Shown in pieces: positions 35,802 through 44,307 of a stretch of DNA of 64,000 bases (position 1 is the first letter of the stretch; each line of letters opens with the position of its first letter). Under the pieces are notes generated by a model. The model did not search any database. It was not told where the DNA came from and saw only the letters and a program-made list of their open reading frames with translations. Position numbers and translations under genes: made by a program. The stretch covers positions 4,906,620 to 4,970,619 of the forward strand of contig NZ_CM001489.1 in the NCBI RefSeq assembly GCF_000262465.1, read 5' to 3'. This DNA is from Frankia sp. QA3. GTDB lineage: Bacteria; Actinomycetota; Actinomycetes; Frankiales; Frankiaceae.

Positions 35802-37475
35802 ATGCGACTGAGCCGGACCGCCGACCTGTGGTGGAAGAACGCCGTCATCTACTGCCTGGACGTGGAGACCTTCGCCGACGGCAACGGCGACGGCTGCGGC
35901 GACTTCCGCGGCCTCACCCAGCGGATCGACTATCTGCACGAACTCGGGGTCACCTGTATCTGGCTGATGCCCTTCTACCCGACACCCGACCGTGACGACG
36001 GCTACGACATCACCGACTTCTACGGCGTCGACCCCCGGCTGGGCACCCACGGCGACCTGGTGGAGTTCCTCCGGGTGGCCCGCGACCGGGGCATCCGGGT
36101 GATCGCCGACCTGGTCGTCAACCACACCTCCGACCAGCACCCCTGGTTCGTCAGCGCACGCAGCAGCCGGGAGTCCCCGTACCGCGGCTACTACGTCTGG
36201 CGGGACGAGCCCCCGCCCGACGGCCCGTCCGGCGTCGTCTTCCCCGACCAGGAGGACAGCGTCTGGCAGTACGACGATGCCGCCGGCCAGTACTACCTGC
36301 ACCGTTTCTACAAGCACCAGCCCGACCTGGACGTGGCGAACCCCGCGGTGCGAGACGAGATCGCGCGGATCATGGGCTTCTGGATCGAGCTCGGCCTGTC
36401 CGGCTTCCGGGTGGACGCGGTGCCGTTCCTGCTGGAGACCGACGGCGCCGCCGACGCGGCGGAGCTGCCCGACCCGCACGAGTACCTGCGCGACCTGCGC
36501 GCCTTCGTCTCCCGCCGCGACGGGGAGGTGATCCTGCTCGGCGAGGTCAACCTGCCCTACGACGCCACCCGCCGGTTCTTCGGCGACGAGGACGGCGACG
36601 AGCTCACGATGTGCTTCGACTTCCCCGGCATGCAGCAGCTCTACCTGGCACTGGCCCGCCAGGACGCGACGCCGCTGCTCGGGGCGCTGCGCGACCGGCC
36701 GCCCGCGCCGAAGGACGGTCACTGGGCGACCTTCGTCCGCAACCACGACGAGCTCACCCTCGACAAACTCGGCGACGACGAACGCCAGGAGGTCTTCGCC
36801 GCCTTCGGCCCGCGCGAGGAGATGCAGCTCTACGGCCGAGGTCTGCGCCGGCGCCTGCCCCCGATGCTCGACGGCGACCCCGCCCGCCTCCGCATGGTCT
36901 ACAGCCTGCTGTTCGCCCTGCCCGGCACGCCGACGCTGTTCTACGGCGAGGAGATCGGGATGGGCGAGAACCTCGACATCCCCGGCCGGGAGGCGGTCCG
37001 GGTCCCGATGCAGTGGTCCGACGGCCGCAACGGCGGCTTCTCGACCGTGGACCCGGACGCGGCCTCGGACCGCCTGCCGGCCCCCGTCGTCCAGGGGGAG
37101 TACGGCCCGGCCAAGGTCAACGTGGCGGCCCAGCGCCACGACCCCGCGTCGCTGTTCTCCTGGGTGGCGGCGCTGATCCGCCGCTACCGGCAGTGCCCCG
37201 AACTGGCCTGGGGCGCCTGCTCGACCGTCGACCACGACAACGCGTCCGTGCTGGCGCACTGGGCGGAGCACGACGGACGGGCCGTCCTCACCCTGCACAA
37301 CTTCGCCGACTCGCCGGCAAGCGTCACCCTCAAGCTGTCGGACGTCGACGCCGGCACCCGGTTCGTCGAGCTGCTCGGCAAGCAGGCCGGCACCGTCCGG
37401 ACCGTGGACGACGACGGGAGCCTGCGCCTGGACCTCGACGCCTACGCCGCCCACTGGCTACGCACCGAGGGCTGA
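35802..37475 (+). CDS. GH13 alpha-amylase-family enzyme (trehalose-synthase-like)
   Basis: 557 residues. The (beta/alpha)8 barrel with all catalytic acids is present: nucleophile Asp205 in GFRVDAVPF, acid/base Glu248 in LLGEVN, and stabiliser Asp316 in RNHDELT. DLVVNHTS is conserved region I. The N-terminal DLWWKNAVIYCLDVETFADGNGDG and the sequence IPGREAVRVPMQWSD are close to trehalose synthase (TreS) and related oligosaccharide transferases or hydrolases. A C-terminal beta domain ends the protein. It acts in the cytoplasm on alpha-glucans, maltose or trehalose; the exact specificity is not read. It forms a two-gene operon with the LLM oxidoreductase. Confidence 0.88.
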   Translation: MRLSRTADLWWKNAVIYCLDVETFADGNGDGCGDFRGLTQRIDYLHELGVTCIWLMPFYPTPDRDDGYDITDFYGVDPRLGTHGDLVEFLRVARDRGIRVIADLVVNHTSDQHPWFVSARSSRESPYRGYYVWRDEPPPDGPSGVVFPDQEDSVWQYDDAAGQYYLHRFYKHQPDLDVANPAVRDEIARIMGFWIELGLSGFRVDAVPFLLETDGAADAAELPDPHEYLRDLRAFVSRRDGEVILLGEVNLPYDATRRFFGDEDGDELTMCFDFPGMQQLYLALARQDATPLLGALRDRPPAPKDGHWATFVRNHDELTLDKLGDDERQEVFAAFGPREEMQLYGRGLRRRLPPMLDGDPARLRMVYSLLFALPGTPTLFYGEEIGMGENLDIPGREAVRVPMQWSDGRNGGFSTVDPDAASDRLPAPVVQGEYGPAKVNVAAQRHDPASLFSWVAALIRRYRQCPELAWGACSTVDHDNASVLAHWAEHDGRAVLTLHNFADSPASVTLKLSDVDAGTRFVELLGKQAGTVRTVDDDGSLRLDLDAYAAHWLRTEG

Positions 37476-37766
37476 ACGCCGACACCGCCCGGTCCGCGGC
37501 CGACCCGCGGATCGGGCGGCTTGCTCGCTTCTTCGCTTCCTCACCTACCTGAGATGACACGTTAATCCACCTTTTAAAGGGCATGGACGTCATGAGCAGG
37601 TGGCGAGGAGGTGGCGAGGGTGGGTCTGGTGGCTCGGAGCGAGCGGGGCGCCGTCGAGCCGGCCGGGAAGCGGCGCCCACAGCGCCCCGGGGCGCGGCGT
37701 TCAGAGCGAGCGCGGCGGGCGACGAGGCCCCCGCGGGCCGATCCGCCCGCCACGCGGGAGACGACG

Positions 37767-38783
37767 GTGACCGCGTCCGACGGGGTACGGCTGCACGTCA
37801 CCGAGGCCGGGCCGCGCGACGCCGCGCTGACCCTGGTCTTCGTGCATGGTTTCTGCATGACCGCGGACGCCTGGCGCTTCCAGCGCCGGGACCTGGCCGA
37901 TCTGGGGCGCACGGTCTGCTACGACCAGCGCGCGCACGGCCGGTCCGGCCCGTCCGACGTCGAGCACTGCACCATCGCGCAGCTCGCCGACGACCTGCAC
38001 CGGGTCCTCGACGACCGGGTGCCGACCGGCCCGGTCGTGCTGATCGGTCACTCAATGGGCGGGATGACCATCCTCGGGCTGGCCGAGACGCACCCGGAGC
38101 TGTTCGGCGACCGGATCATCGCGGTGGCCCTGCTGTCCACGAGCGCGGGCGAACTGACCCGCCTGGCATTCGGGTTGCCGGCCACCGTCACCGCGGCGGC
38201 GCGCAGGGTCCTGCCCGGAGTGGCCGTCGGGATGCAGCACGCCCCGTCACTGCTGGAACGGATCCGATGGCGGGGCAGCACCCTGTCGCGGGCGCTGACC
38301 CGGCGGCTCGGGTTCGGCGCGACCCAGGTGCCGGAGCCGGTGGTCGACTCCCTCGAGGAGATGATCGCGAGCACCCCGATTCCCGTGGTCGGCGCCTTCC
38401 TGCCCACCCTGCTCGACCACGATCGGCTGGCGGCCGCCGGTGTGCTGCGCGATGTCCCCACCCTGCTGCTCGTCGGGGACGCCGACGTCATGACCCCGCT
38501 GGAGCACAGCCGGACGCTGGCCGAGGCCCTGCCCAAGGCCGAGCTCTCGGTCGAGCAGGGCGCCGGACACGCGGTCATCCTGGAACGTCCGCACGAGGTC
38601 AGCACCCGCATCCGCGAGCTGATCGCCCGCGCCCGGCCGGCCCGGCGGGCATGCCGGCCCCGGACGAAACCGACGCTGCGCACCCCCACGGCCGGACGAG
38701 CGAGCGCGCGCGCCCGGACGCACCGGACCTCGACGCCTACGCCGCCCGCCGGCCGCGGACCGGGTGCTGACAGCGCTGCCTGA
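37767..38783 (+). CDS. Alpha/beta hydrolase
   Basis: A serine hydrolase of the alpha/beta fold, 338 residues from the GTG at 37767, which has GGGAG six bases upstream. The frame is open from 37611, giving a basic 52-residue extension that may be spurious. The oxyanion segment is VFVHGFCMTADAW, the nucleophile elbow GHSMGG (Ser96), the acid Asp in VGDADVMTP and the His in GAGHAVILERP. Lipase, esterase or epoxide-type activity is possible. The final 50 residues are Arg/Pro/Thr-rich and disordered. It follows the amylase gene after about 290 bases, so it is probably separate. Confidence 0.82.
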   Translation: MTASDGVRLHVTEAGPRDAALTLVFVHGFCMTADAWRFQRRDLADLGRTVCYDQRAHGRSGPSDVEHCTIAQLADDLHRVLDDRVPTGPVVLIGHSMGGMTILGLAETHPELFGDRIIAVALLSTSAGELTRLAFGLPATVTAAARRVLPGVAVGMQHAPSLLERIRWRGSTLSRALTRRLGFGATQVPEPVVDSLEEMIASTPIPVVGAFLPTLLDHDRLAAAGVLRDVPTLLLVGDADVMTPLEHSRTLAEALPKAELSVEQGAGHAVILERPHEVSTRIRELIARARPARRACRPRTKPTLRTPTAGRASARARTHRTSTPTPPAGRGPGADSAA

Positions 38784-38804
38784 TCCCCGGGCGACCCGCG
38801 GCGG

Positions 38805-39365
38805 TCAGTCTCCGTAGAAGCCGGCCGGATCGAGATCGGACAGCACGACCCAGTCCGGATCCGCGGCGACGGTGACCTTCGCGGTGGCGGATCGCAGCTC
38901 GACCGCCAGCGCCGGACGCTCGTCGACGAGTTGAGCCAGCGCGTAGATCGTGGCGAGGATGTGCACGCATGGTCGTGGGCGCGCCCGACAGGTGCAGCCG
39001 CTGTGCTGCTCTTCCAGGCGTACAGCGATGCTGATCGCGTGGCGTCTGAAGTCCGCCTCGAGCATGTCGGGCAGGTCCCCGGCGGCCATCCCACGATGCT
39101 CGGCCATGGCCTTGGCGACCAGACGCGCCGCCTCGGCCTGCGTCTCGTCGGGCCAGACCGGCAGGTCGATCCGCACCCGGCACACCTCCCCGGACACGGC
39201 GACGTCGGCTTCGACGTGGCCGGTGCCGGCAGCCACCACGGTGGTGGTGTTCCGCGCGAGTGTCCGCGCCCTGGGCAGCAGCGCGTTGGGCCCGGCCGTC
39301 GACGTCGACTCGATCGTGCGGACCCAGGCCCTGCCCCACGGCGTGGCGCCGAACTCCGCCGGCAT
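38805..39365 (-). CDS. SWIM zinc-finger protein
   Basis: 186 residues. The SWIM motif is CTC-x6-C-x-H (Cys124, Cys126, Cys133, His135), followed by ILATIYALAQLV, the normal layout for SWIM domains, which bind DNA or protein. The N-terminal half starts FGATPWGRAWVRTIES, a segment seen in proteins encoded next to SNF2-family helicases. The ATG shares its first base with the stop of the SNF2 gene (TGATG), so both products are made together. It likely acts as the partner of that helicase in DNA repair or transcription; this is inferred from context. Confidence 0.88.
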   Translation of the reverse strand: MPAEFGATPWGRAWVRTIESTSTAGPNALLPRARTLARNTTTVVAAGTGHVEADVAVSGEVCRVRIDLPVWPDETQAEAARLVAKAMAEHRGMAAGDLPDMLEADFRRHAISIAVRLEEQHSGCTCRARPRPCVHILATIYALAQLVDERPALAVELRSATAKVTVAADPDWVVLSDLDPAGFYGD

Positions 39366-41218
39366 CACGCGAAGGCCCCCGGGTCGAGCGCCAGCACCGC
39401 GTGGAGGTCGTCGTCGGACAGTCTGGCCAGCGCGGCCTGGGTGTCCCCGGAGACGATCTCGGCGACGCCCCGCTTGTTCTCGTGCATCTGCGCGATGTGG
39501 TCCTCGATCGTGCCGCCGGTGACGAGGGTGTGGACGTTGAGCGTCCGCAGCTGACCGATCCGGTGCGCCCGGTCGGTGGCCTGCTCCTCCACCGCCGGGT
39601 TCCACCAGCGGTCGTAGTGCATGACGTGGGAGGCGCGGGTCAGGTTGAGCCCGAAGCCGGCGGCGCGAAGGCTCAACAGCAGCACGGGTGGCGCGTCGTC
39701 GTCCTCCTGGAACGCGTGGACGAGCTGGTCGCGGCGCTGCGTGGAGAGGCCACCGTGCAGGAATGGGATCGGGCCGACGCCGAGCGCCGTACCGAAGTGC
39801 TTCGACAGCAGCTCGCCCATCGCCCGGTACTGGGTGAACACGAGCACACGGTCGTCCTGCTCGACGACCTCGGTCAGCATCTCGGTGGCCCGGTCGAACT
39901 TGCCGGACCTGCCGGGTTGAGCGGTGTCCTCGTGCAGGTACTGGGCGGGGTGGTTGCAGATCTGCTTGAGCGCGGTGAGCAGGGCGAGCACCCGGCCGCT
40001 GCGCTCGATGCCGTCGCCGAGGCCCGCGGCGAACGCCTTGCCGACGGCTTCACGGTAGAGCCGGGCCTGCTCGTCGGTCATCGTGCAGACGATCGTGGAG
40101 TACTGCTTCGGCGGCAGATCGGCGGCGACCTCGGCCTTGGTGCGGCGCAGCAGGTGCGGTCCGACCATCCGGTTGAGCGCGGCCGCAGCGGTCGCGGAAC
40201 GGCGTTGCTCGATCGGCGCGACGAACCGTTGCCGGAACCGGCCACGGGTGCCAAGCAGGCCGGGGTTGGTCACGTTGAGGACGGACCACAGCTCTTCGAG
40301 CCGGTTCTCCACCGGTGTGCCGGTCATCGCGATCCGCACGGCCGCGGACAGCTGTGCGGCGGCCCTGCTGGCGAGGGCCTCCGGGTTCTTGATCTGCTGT
40401 GCTTCGTCCAGGATCACGACGTCCCAAGCCGTGTTGGCCAGCGGCTCGTCCTTACGCAGCACCGGGTAGCTCGTGACAACGACGGTGCCGGGCGAGTAGG
40501 ACTGCGGCAACGCCCGGCTCGCGCCGTGATAACCGACGACCGGGGTGGCGGGCGCGAACCGCGCCAGCTCGCGCCGCCAGTTGCCGATCAGTGAGGTCGG
40601 GCAGATCACCAGGTGCGGCGCGGCCGACCGGCGGGTGGCCAGCATGCAGATCGCCTGCACCGTCTTGCCGAGGCCCATCTCGTCGGCCAGGATTCCGCCG
40701 TGCCCGAGCCCGGGTCGCGCGCTGAGCCAGGCCACCCCGTGCACCTGGTAGGGCCGCAGCTCGGTGGCGATGCCCGTGCTGCGCAGCGCGATCCGGGTGG
40801 CCACCGCCTGACGGAACTGGGCCAGCAGCGTGGGTGCGGCGGTGATGGCGGTGCCGTCGGCGTTGAGCACCGCATGGGCGGCCGGCGGCATCCGCGCCCC
40901 CAACCACCCGAACGCCTCGTCGTCGGCGTCCAGCAGGCGCGCGGCGTCGCGCCATGCCCGTAGGGAGGCGCCGACCCGCGCACGCGGGTCGAGCATGAGC
41001 AGCCCCTGCCGGGCGGCGTCCAGATCGGCGAAGCGTACGGGCACGCTCGCCGGCCGTACCCCGTCGCGGTCGGCCACGGCCAGGCGACAGACACCGGGGC
41101 GGCCCATCGGCAGCCCGTGTTCACGAACGGCGTCGTCCAACTCGGCCACACCCCACCAGGCGATCGCGTCCTCCGCGGGGACGAAGGTGGCTTGCAGCCG
41201 ACCCGACAGCTCAGTCAT
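39365..41218 (-). CDS. SNF2-family DEAD/DEAH helicase
   Basis: 617 residues, smaller than RapA or most bacterial SNF2 proteins. The N-terminal region (1-150) is lineage-specific. The two RecA lobes show GILADEMGLGKTVQAI (I), the DEAQQIKN box (II), MTGTPVENRLEELWS (III), a DRVLVFTQY block (IV), and FGLNLTRASHVMHYDRWWNP with DRAHRIGQ (V-VI). It is an ATP-driven duplex translocase or chromatin-like remodeller. GAGGTG precedes the ATG by four bases. It is translationally coupled to the SWIM gene and divergent from the MarR-type regulator, so it may be regulated by it. Confidence 0.93.
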   Translation of the reverse strand: MTELSGRLQATFVPAEDAIAWWGVAELDDAVREHGLPMGRPGVCRLAVADRDGVRPASVPVRFADLDAARQGLLMLDPRARVGASLRAWRDAARLLDADDEAFGWLGARMPPAAHAVLNADGTAITAAPTLLAQFRQAVATRIALRSTGIATELRPYQVHGVAWLSARPGLGHGGILADEMGLGKTVQAICMLATRRSAAPHLVICPTSLIGNWRRELARFAPATPVVGYHGASRALPQSYSPGTVVVTSYPVLRKDEPLANTAWDVVILDEAQQIKNPEALASRAAAQLSAAVRIAMTGTPVENRLEELWSVLNVTNPGLLGTRGRFRQRFVAPIEQRRSATAAAALNRMVGPHLLRRTKAEVAADLPPKQYSTIVCTMTDEQARLYREAVGKAFAAGLGDGIERSGRVLALLTALKQICNHPAQYLHEDTAQPGRSGKFDRATEMLTEVVEQDDRVLVFTQYRAMGELLSKHFGTALGVGPIPFLHGGLSTQRRDQLVHAFQEDDDAPPVLLLSLRAAGFGLNLTRASHVMHYDRWWNPAVEEQATDRAHRIGQLRTLNVHTLVTGGTIEDHIAQMHENKRGVAEIVSGDTQAALARLSDDDLHAVLALDPGAFA

Positions 41219-41327
41219 CGAGCACCTCAGACGGTTGTCAGGACATCGGATGCGCTCTGGGCCGAGTGCGTGTGCAGCCGTGAGATGCCGCTCGGCCAGG
41301 AGCGGTACGTACTCGTACGATTAAGAT

Positions 41328-41391
41328 GCGCTACACAAGCGTTGCGCTACACAACTGTTGCGTGACACAACTGTTGCGCGATGCAATCTAC
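41328..41391. promoter_or_regulatory. 16-bp direct-repeat array, putative MarR operator
   Basis: Units start at 41328, 41344, 41360 and 41376. The first three share the pattern GCGxxACACAAxxGTT; the last is degenerate. Each contains an ACAACTGTTG-like half-symmetric core. The exact 16-bp period puts the units about one and a half helical turns apart, as expected for cooperative binding. It lies in the divergent promoter between the SNF2 helicase and the MarR-type gene. Confidence 0.65.
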
Positions 41392-41412
41392 TCAGCCGAT
41401 CGGGCAACGTCA

Positions 41413-41898
41413 ATGACCGTGAACGAACAGGGATCCTCCGAAACCAGCCAGTCGCTGGCGACGCAGGTCATCGAAGCTCTACCGGACTGGATCACCCACC
41501 TCATCCAGATCAACAGCCTGATTGCCGCCCGGATGGGGGTAGTCGTCACGGACTTCCACTGCCTGCACGCGTTGCAGCAGGATGGTCCGACCACGGCCGG
41601 CGCCCTGGCCGAGCGCGTGGGCCTGACGCCCGGCTCCGCGTCGCGCATGATCGACCGACTCGCCGCAGCCGGCTGTGTGCGCCGGGTTCCGGACCCGCTG
41701 AGTCGGCGACGGATCCTCATCGAACCGACCGACCAGGGCCTCGACCGGATCAATGCCTACTACGCCGGGTTGACCGCCCGGACCCGCGAGGACCTGGCCG
41801 CCTTCGACGACGACGAGCTGCGCACCCTCCTGCGGTTCATCGAGGTGTTCCGGCTCGGCGCGATCGCCGAGGTCCGCCAGCTGCGCTCCACGCCCTGA
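41413..41898 (+). CDS. MarR-family transcriptional regulator
   Basis: 161 residues, winged helix. The recognition block is TTAGALAERVGLTPGSASRMIDRLAAAGCVRR, followed by the beta-wing DPLSRRRILIEPTDQG and C-terminal helices for dimerisation. MarR proteins typically repress divergent genes and release DNA on binding small aromatics. The ATG at 41413 has no clear RBS; the frame is open to 41326 through the operator repeats. The 16-bp repeat array just upstream suggests self-regulation and control of the SNF2/SWIM pair. Confidence 0.88.
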   Translation: MTVNEQGSSETSQSLATQVIEALPDWITHLIQINSLIAARMGVVVTDFHCLHALQQDGPTTAGALAERVGLTPGSASRMIDRLAAAGCVRRVPDPLSRRRILIEPTDQGLDRINAYYAGLTARTREDLAAFDDDELRTLLRFIEVFRLGAIAEVRQLRSTP

Positions 41899-41906
41899 GC
41901 GGCGTC

Positions 41907-43652
41907 CTACCCGGCGACGACCCAGCCGGGGAACCACATGCGGGCGCGCCAGGCGTCCAGCGGGATCACCTGGGCGGCGAGGATCGGGTAGAAGTAGGCG
42001 AACATCAGCACGACGACGATCAGGTAGACGCCGACGGACAGCGCCCCCACCAGGCGACGGGTATCCGACGCCGCACGGGGGCCGAGGGCCAGGCCGGCGG
42101 CCGCGGTGATCCCGAGGACCAGGAACGGCAGCAGCGGCAGGGCGTAGAAGAAGAACATCGTGCGGTTGGGGAACGCCAGCCATGGCAGGAACGACGAGCC
42201 GAAACCGACGAGCACGAGGGCGGCCCGCCAGTCGCGCCGGCTGACCCAGAGCGCGAGCATCGCGACCAGCGCGGCCGTCCCGACCCACCACACCGCCGGA
42301 TTGCCGAGGGCCAGCACCTCGCGGGCGCAGCCGCCGGCGGCTCGGCAGCCCTGCTCGCCGAACTTGAGGCCCTGGTAGTCGTAGGCCACCGGCCGGCCGA
42401 GCACCAGCCAGCTCAGGGGGGTGGACTGCGCCACGTGGTGGGCGTCGAGATGTTCGTGGAAGTCGAGGATGGCCTGCTGGTAGTCCCACCAGCCGTGCCA
42501 GGCGGCGAGGAGTCCGTCGCCGTACCTGTGCCGGTTGTAGCCGCCGTCGGTGACGAACCAGCCCGTCCAGGTGGCCAGGAACGTCACGATCGGCAGGAGG
42601 ACGTAGCAGCCGGACCAGGCCGGCAGGTCGCGGCGCAGCGCGCCACGTACCGGCCTCCGCACACCGGCGGTGCGCCGGGCGCCGACATCCCAGGCCAGGG
42701 CCAGCGCGGCGAAGCCGATCAGCGTGTAGAGCGCGCTCCATTTCACGCCCAGGGACGCGCCGAGGCACAGGCCGGCGGCGATCCGCCAGGGCCGCAACCC
42801 CACTCTCGGCCCGTAGCGGGCGGTGATCTCGGCGGCCCGGGGCGCGGCCGGTCGCGGCGCGCCGCCGCGGCGCCCGTCCCCCGGCCCGCCGGGCGGCGGG
42901 CCCGCGGCGGCGACGCGGGCGGCGAGCCTGGCCCGGCCGTGGTCGCGGTCGAGCACCAGGCAGGCCAGCGCCAGCACGATCCCCGTCATCAGGAAGATGT
43001 CGAGGATGCCGATCCGGCTCTGGACGAACTCCAGCCCGTCCATGGTCAACACCAGGCCGGCGAAACAGCCGAGCAGGGTGGACCGGAACATCCGCCGCGC
43101 GGTGCGGGTGAGCACCAGCACGGCCAGGGTGCCGAACAACGCGGAGGCGAACCGCCAGCCGAGCTCGGGGTTGCCGTGGGCGACGCCGGCGCAGTCGGTG
43201 TAGCCGAAGACCTTCTCGGAGGCCGCCATGAACCACTTGCCCAGGGGTGGGTGCGCCACGAAGCCGGGACCGACGCAGGTGTTGTTGTCCACCTCGTAGC
43301 CTGCGGTCATCAGACCCCAGGCGTCCTTGGTGTAGTAGATCTCGTCGAAATACATGCCCTTCGGCTCGGTCAGCTGCCAGAACCGCAGGACGGCGGCAAC
43401 GGCGGTGACCGCGAGCGCGGCCACCCAGCCGAGCACCCGGTCGTTGGGCATCGGCGGGCACAGCCGTGCCCGCAGCGCATCGGCGGCGGAGCCGCCGGAA
43501 CCGGACGGACGCTGCCGCCGTGACCTGACCAGGTTGATTCCTGACGCGAAGGGATTAGCCGTTGTCGGCGCCGTCACCTGATCAGCGTAGGTAGTTCGCC
43601 GACGAAGCAGACGGCGAGGCCTCCCCAGGCCTCCCCTGAGCCTCCATCCCAC
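41907..43652 (-). CDS. Dolichyl-phosphate-mannose-protein mannosyltransferase (PMT, GT39-like)
   Basis: A multi-pass membrane enzyme of up to 581 residues. Actinobacterial PMT transfers mannose from polyprenyl-phosphate mannose to Ser/Thr of exported proteins in the Sec pathway. The first extracytoplasmic loop has YFDEIYYTKDAW, with the essential Asp-Glu, followed by a dozen hydrophobic helices and the C-terminal RMWFPGWV. The variable linker (PPPGGPGDGRRGGAP) is low complexity. The probable start is GTG 43577 (VTAPTTANPFASG) rather than 43652. It is convergent with the MarR-type gene, eight bases from its stop. Confidence 0.9.
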   Translation of the reverse strand: MGWRLRGGLGRPRRLLRRRTTYADQVTAPTTANPFASGINLVRSRRQRPSGSGGSAADALRARLCPPMPNDRVLGWVAALAVTAVAAVLRFWQLTEPKGMYFDEIYYTKDAWGLMTAGYEVDNNTCVGPGFVAHPPLGKWFMAASEKVFGYTDCAGVAHGNPELGWRFASALFGTLAVLVLTRTARRMFRSTLLGCFAGLVLTMDGLEFVQSRIGILDIFLMTGIVLALACLVLDRDHGRARLAARVAAAGPPPGGPGDGRRGGAPRPAAPRAAEITARYGPRVGLRPWRIAAGLCLGASLGVKWSALYTLIGFAALALAWDVGARRTAGVRRPVRGALRRDLPAWSGCYVLLPIVTFLATWTGWFVTDGGYNRHRYGDGLLAAWHGWWDYQQAILDFHEHLDAHHVAQSTPLSWLVLGRPVAYDYQGLKFGEQGCRAAGGCAREVLALGNPAVWWVGTAALVAMLALWVSRRDWRAALVLVGFGSSFLPWLAFPNRTMFFFYALPLLPFLVLGITAAAGLALGPRAASDTRRLVGALSVGVYLIVVVLMFAYFYPILAAQVIPLDAWRARMWFPGWVVAG

Positions 43653-43825
43653 CCGTGGTTCCTAATGCCGCTTGCCGGCGGCGAGTACTCCTTCTGCACG
43701 ATCAGCCGGGTTGAGTGGGCGAGCCGCGCGCCCGTTGGATAGCGTGCCCGCCAACAACGCATTCGGTCGGGGTGGAGGGGATCCGCGCCGACTGCCCGAC
43801 GCTGTCCCACCGACGGGGGACTCTG

Positions 43826-44212
43826 ATGGCCACGACAGACGCGCTGGTCGCTGCGGCGGCCGGGTGGAAGACCGAGCCGGACGGCACCGTCTACCGCCTG
43901 TACGACGCCGACGGCCAGGACGTCACCGGCGAGGCCGAGCCGGCCGCGCTCTACCGGCGGGCTGTCCGCGTCGACCTCGGCACGTACTGCTGGGGTGTCG
44001 CCCGGATCGACCTGGCCGAGTTTCAGGGCTTCGTCGTGCACGGGGATACCAGCGACCCGGCCGAGGCGCTGCGCCTGGTCCTCGCCGAGCCACTCTCGAG
44101 CGCGCCGACCGAGACGCTGAGGCGGGTGCGCGCGGTGGAGGACGGCGGATCGGTGCGGTGGGTGCACGAGGATGACGGCACGCCGGTTACCGACGGCCAT
44201 GTCGTGGGCTGA
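43826..44212 (+). CDS. Hypothetical protein, 128 residues
   Basis: A small acidic soluble protein with no recognised family. The ATG at 43826 has GGGGGA five to six bases upstream; the frame extends upstream to 43715 without an RBS. Sequence features are an amphipathic N-terminus (TDALVAAAAGWK), a central YRLYDADGQDVTGEAEP and a C-terminal VRWVHEDDGTPVTDGHVV, suggestive of a compact alpha/beta fold. It is divergent from the PMT gene and convergent with hsdR. Function unknown. Confidence 0.6.
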   Translation: MATTDALVAAAAGWKTEPDGTVYRLYDADGQDVTGEAEPAALYRRAVRVDLGTYCWGVARIDLAEFQGFVVHGDTSDPAEALRLVLAEPLSSAPTETLRRVRAVEDGGSVRWVHEDDGTPVTDGHVVG

Positions 44213-44307
44213 CGCGGCCCGCTGGCTCCATCGGACAGGGCACCTTCCAGCGCGGCGTAGACGTAACGCCCCGACAGTTGGATGCCGTCGGATGATCCGT
44301 ACGCGGG

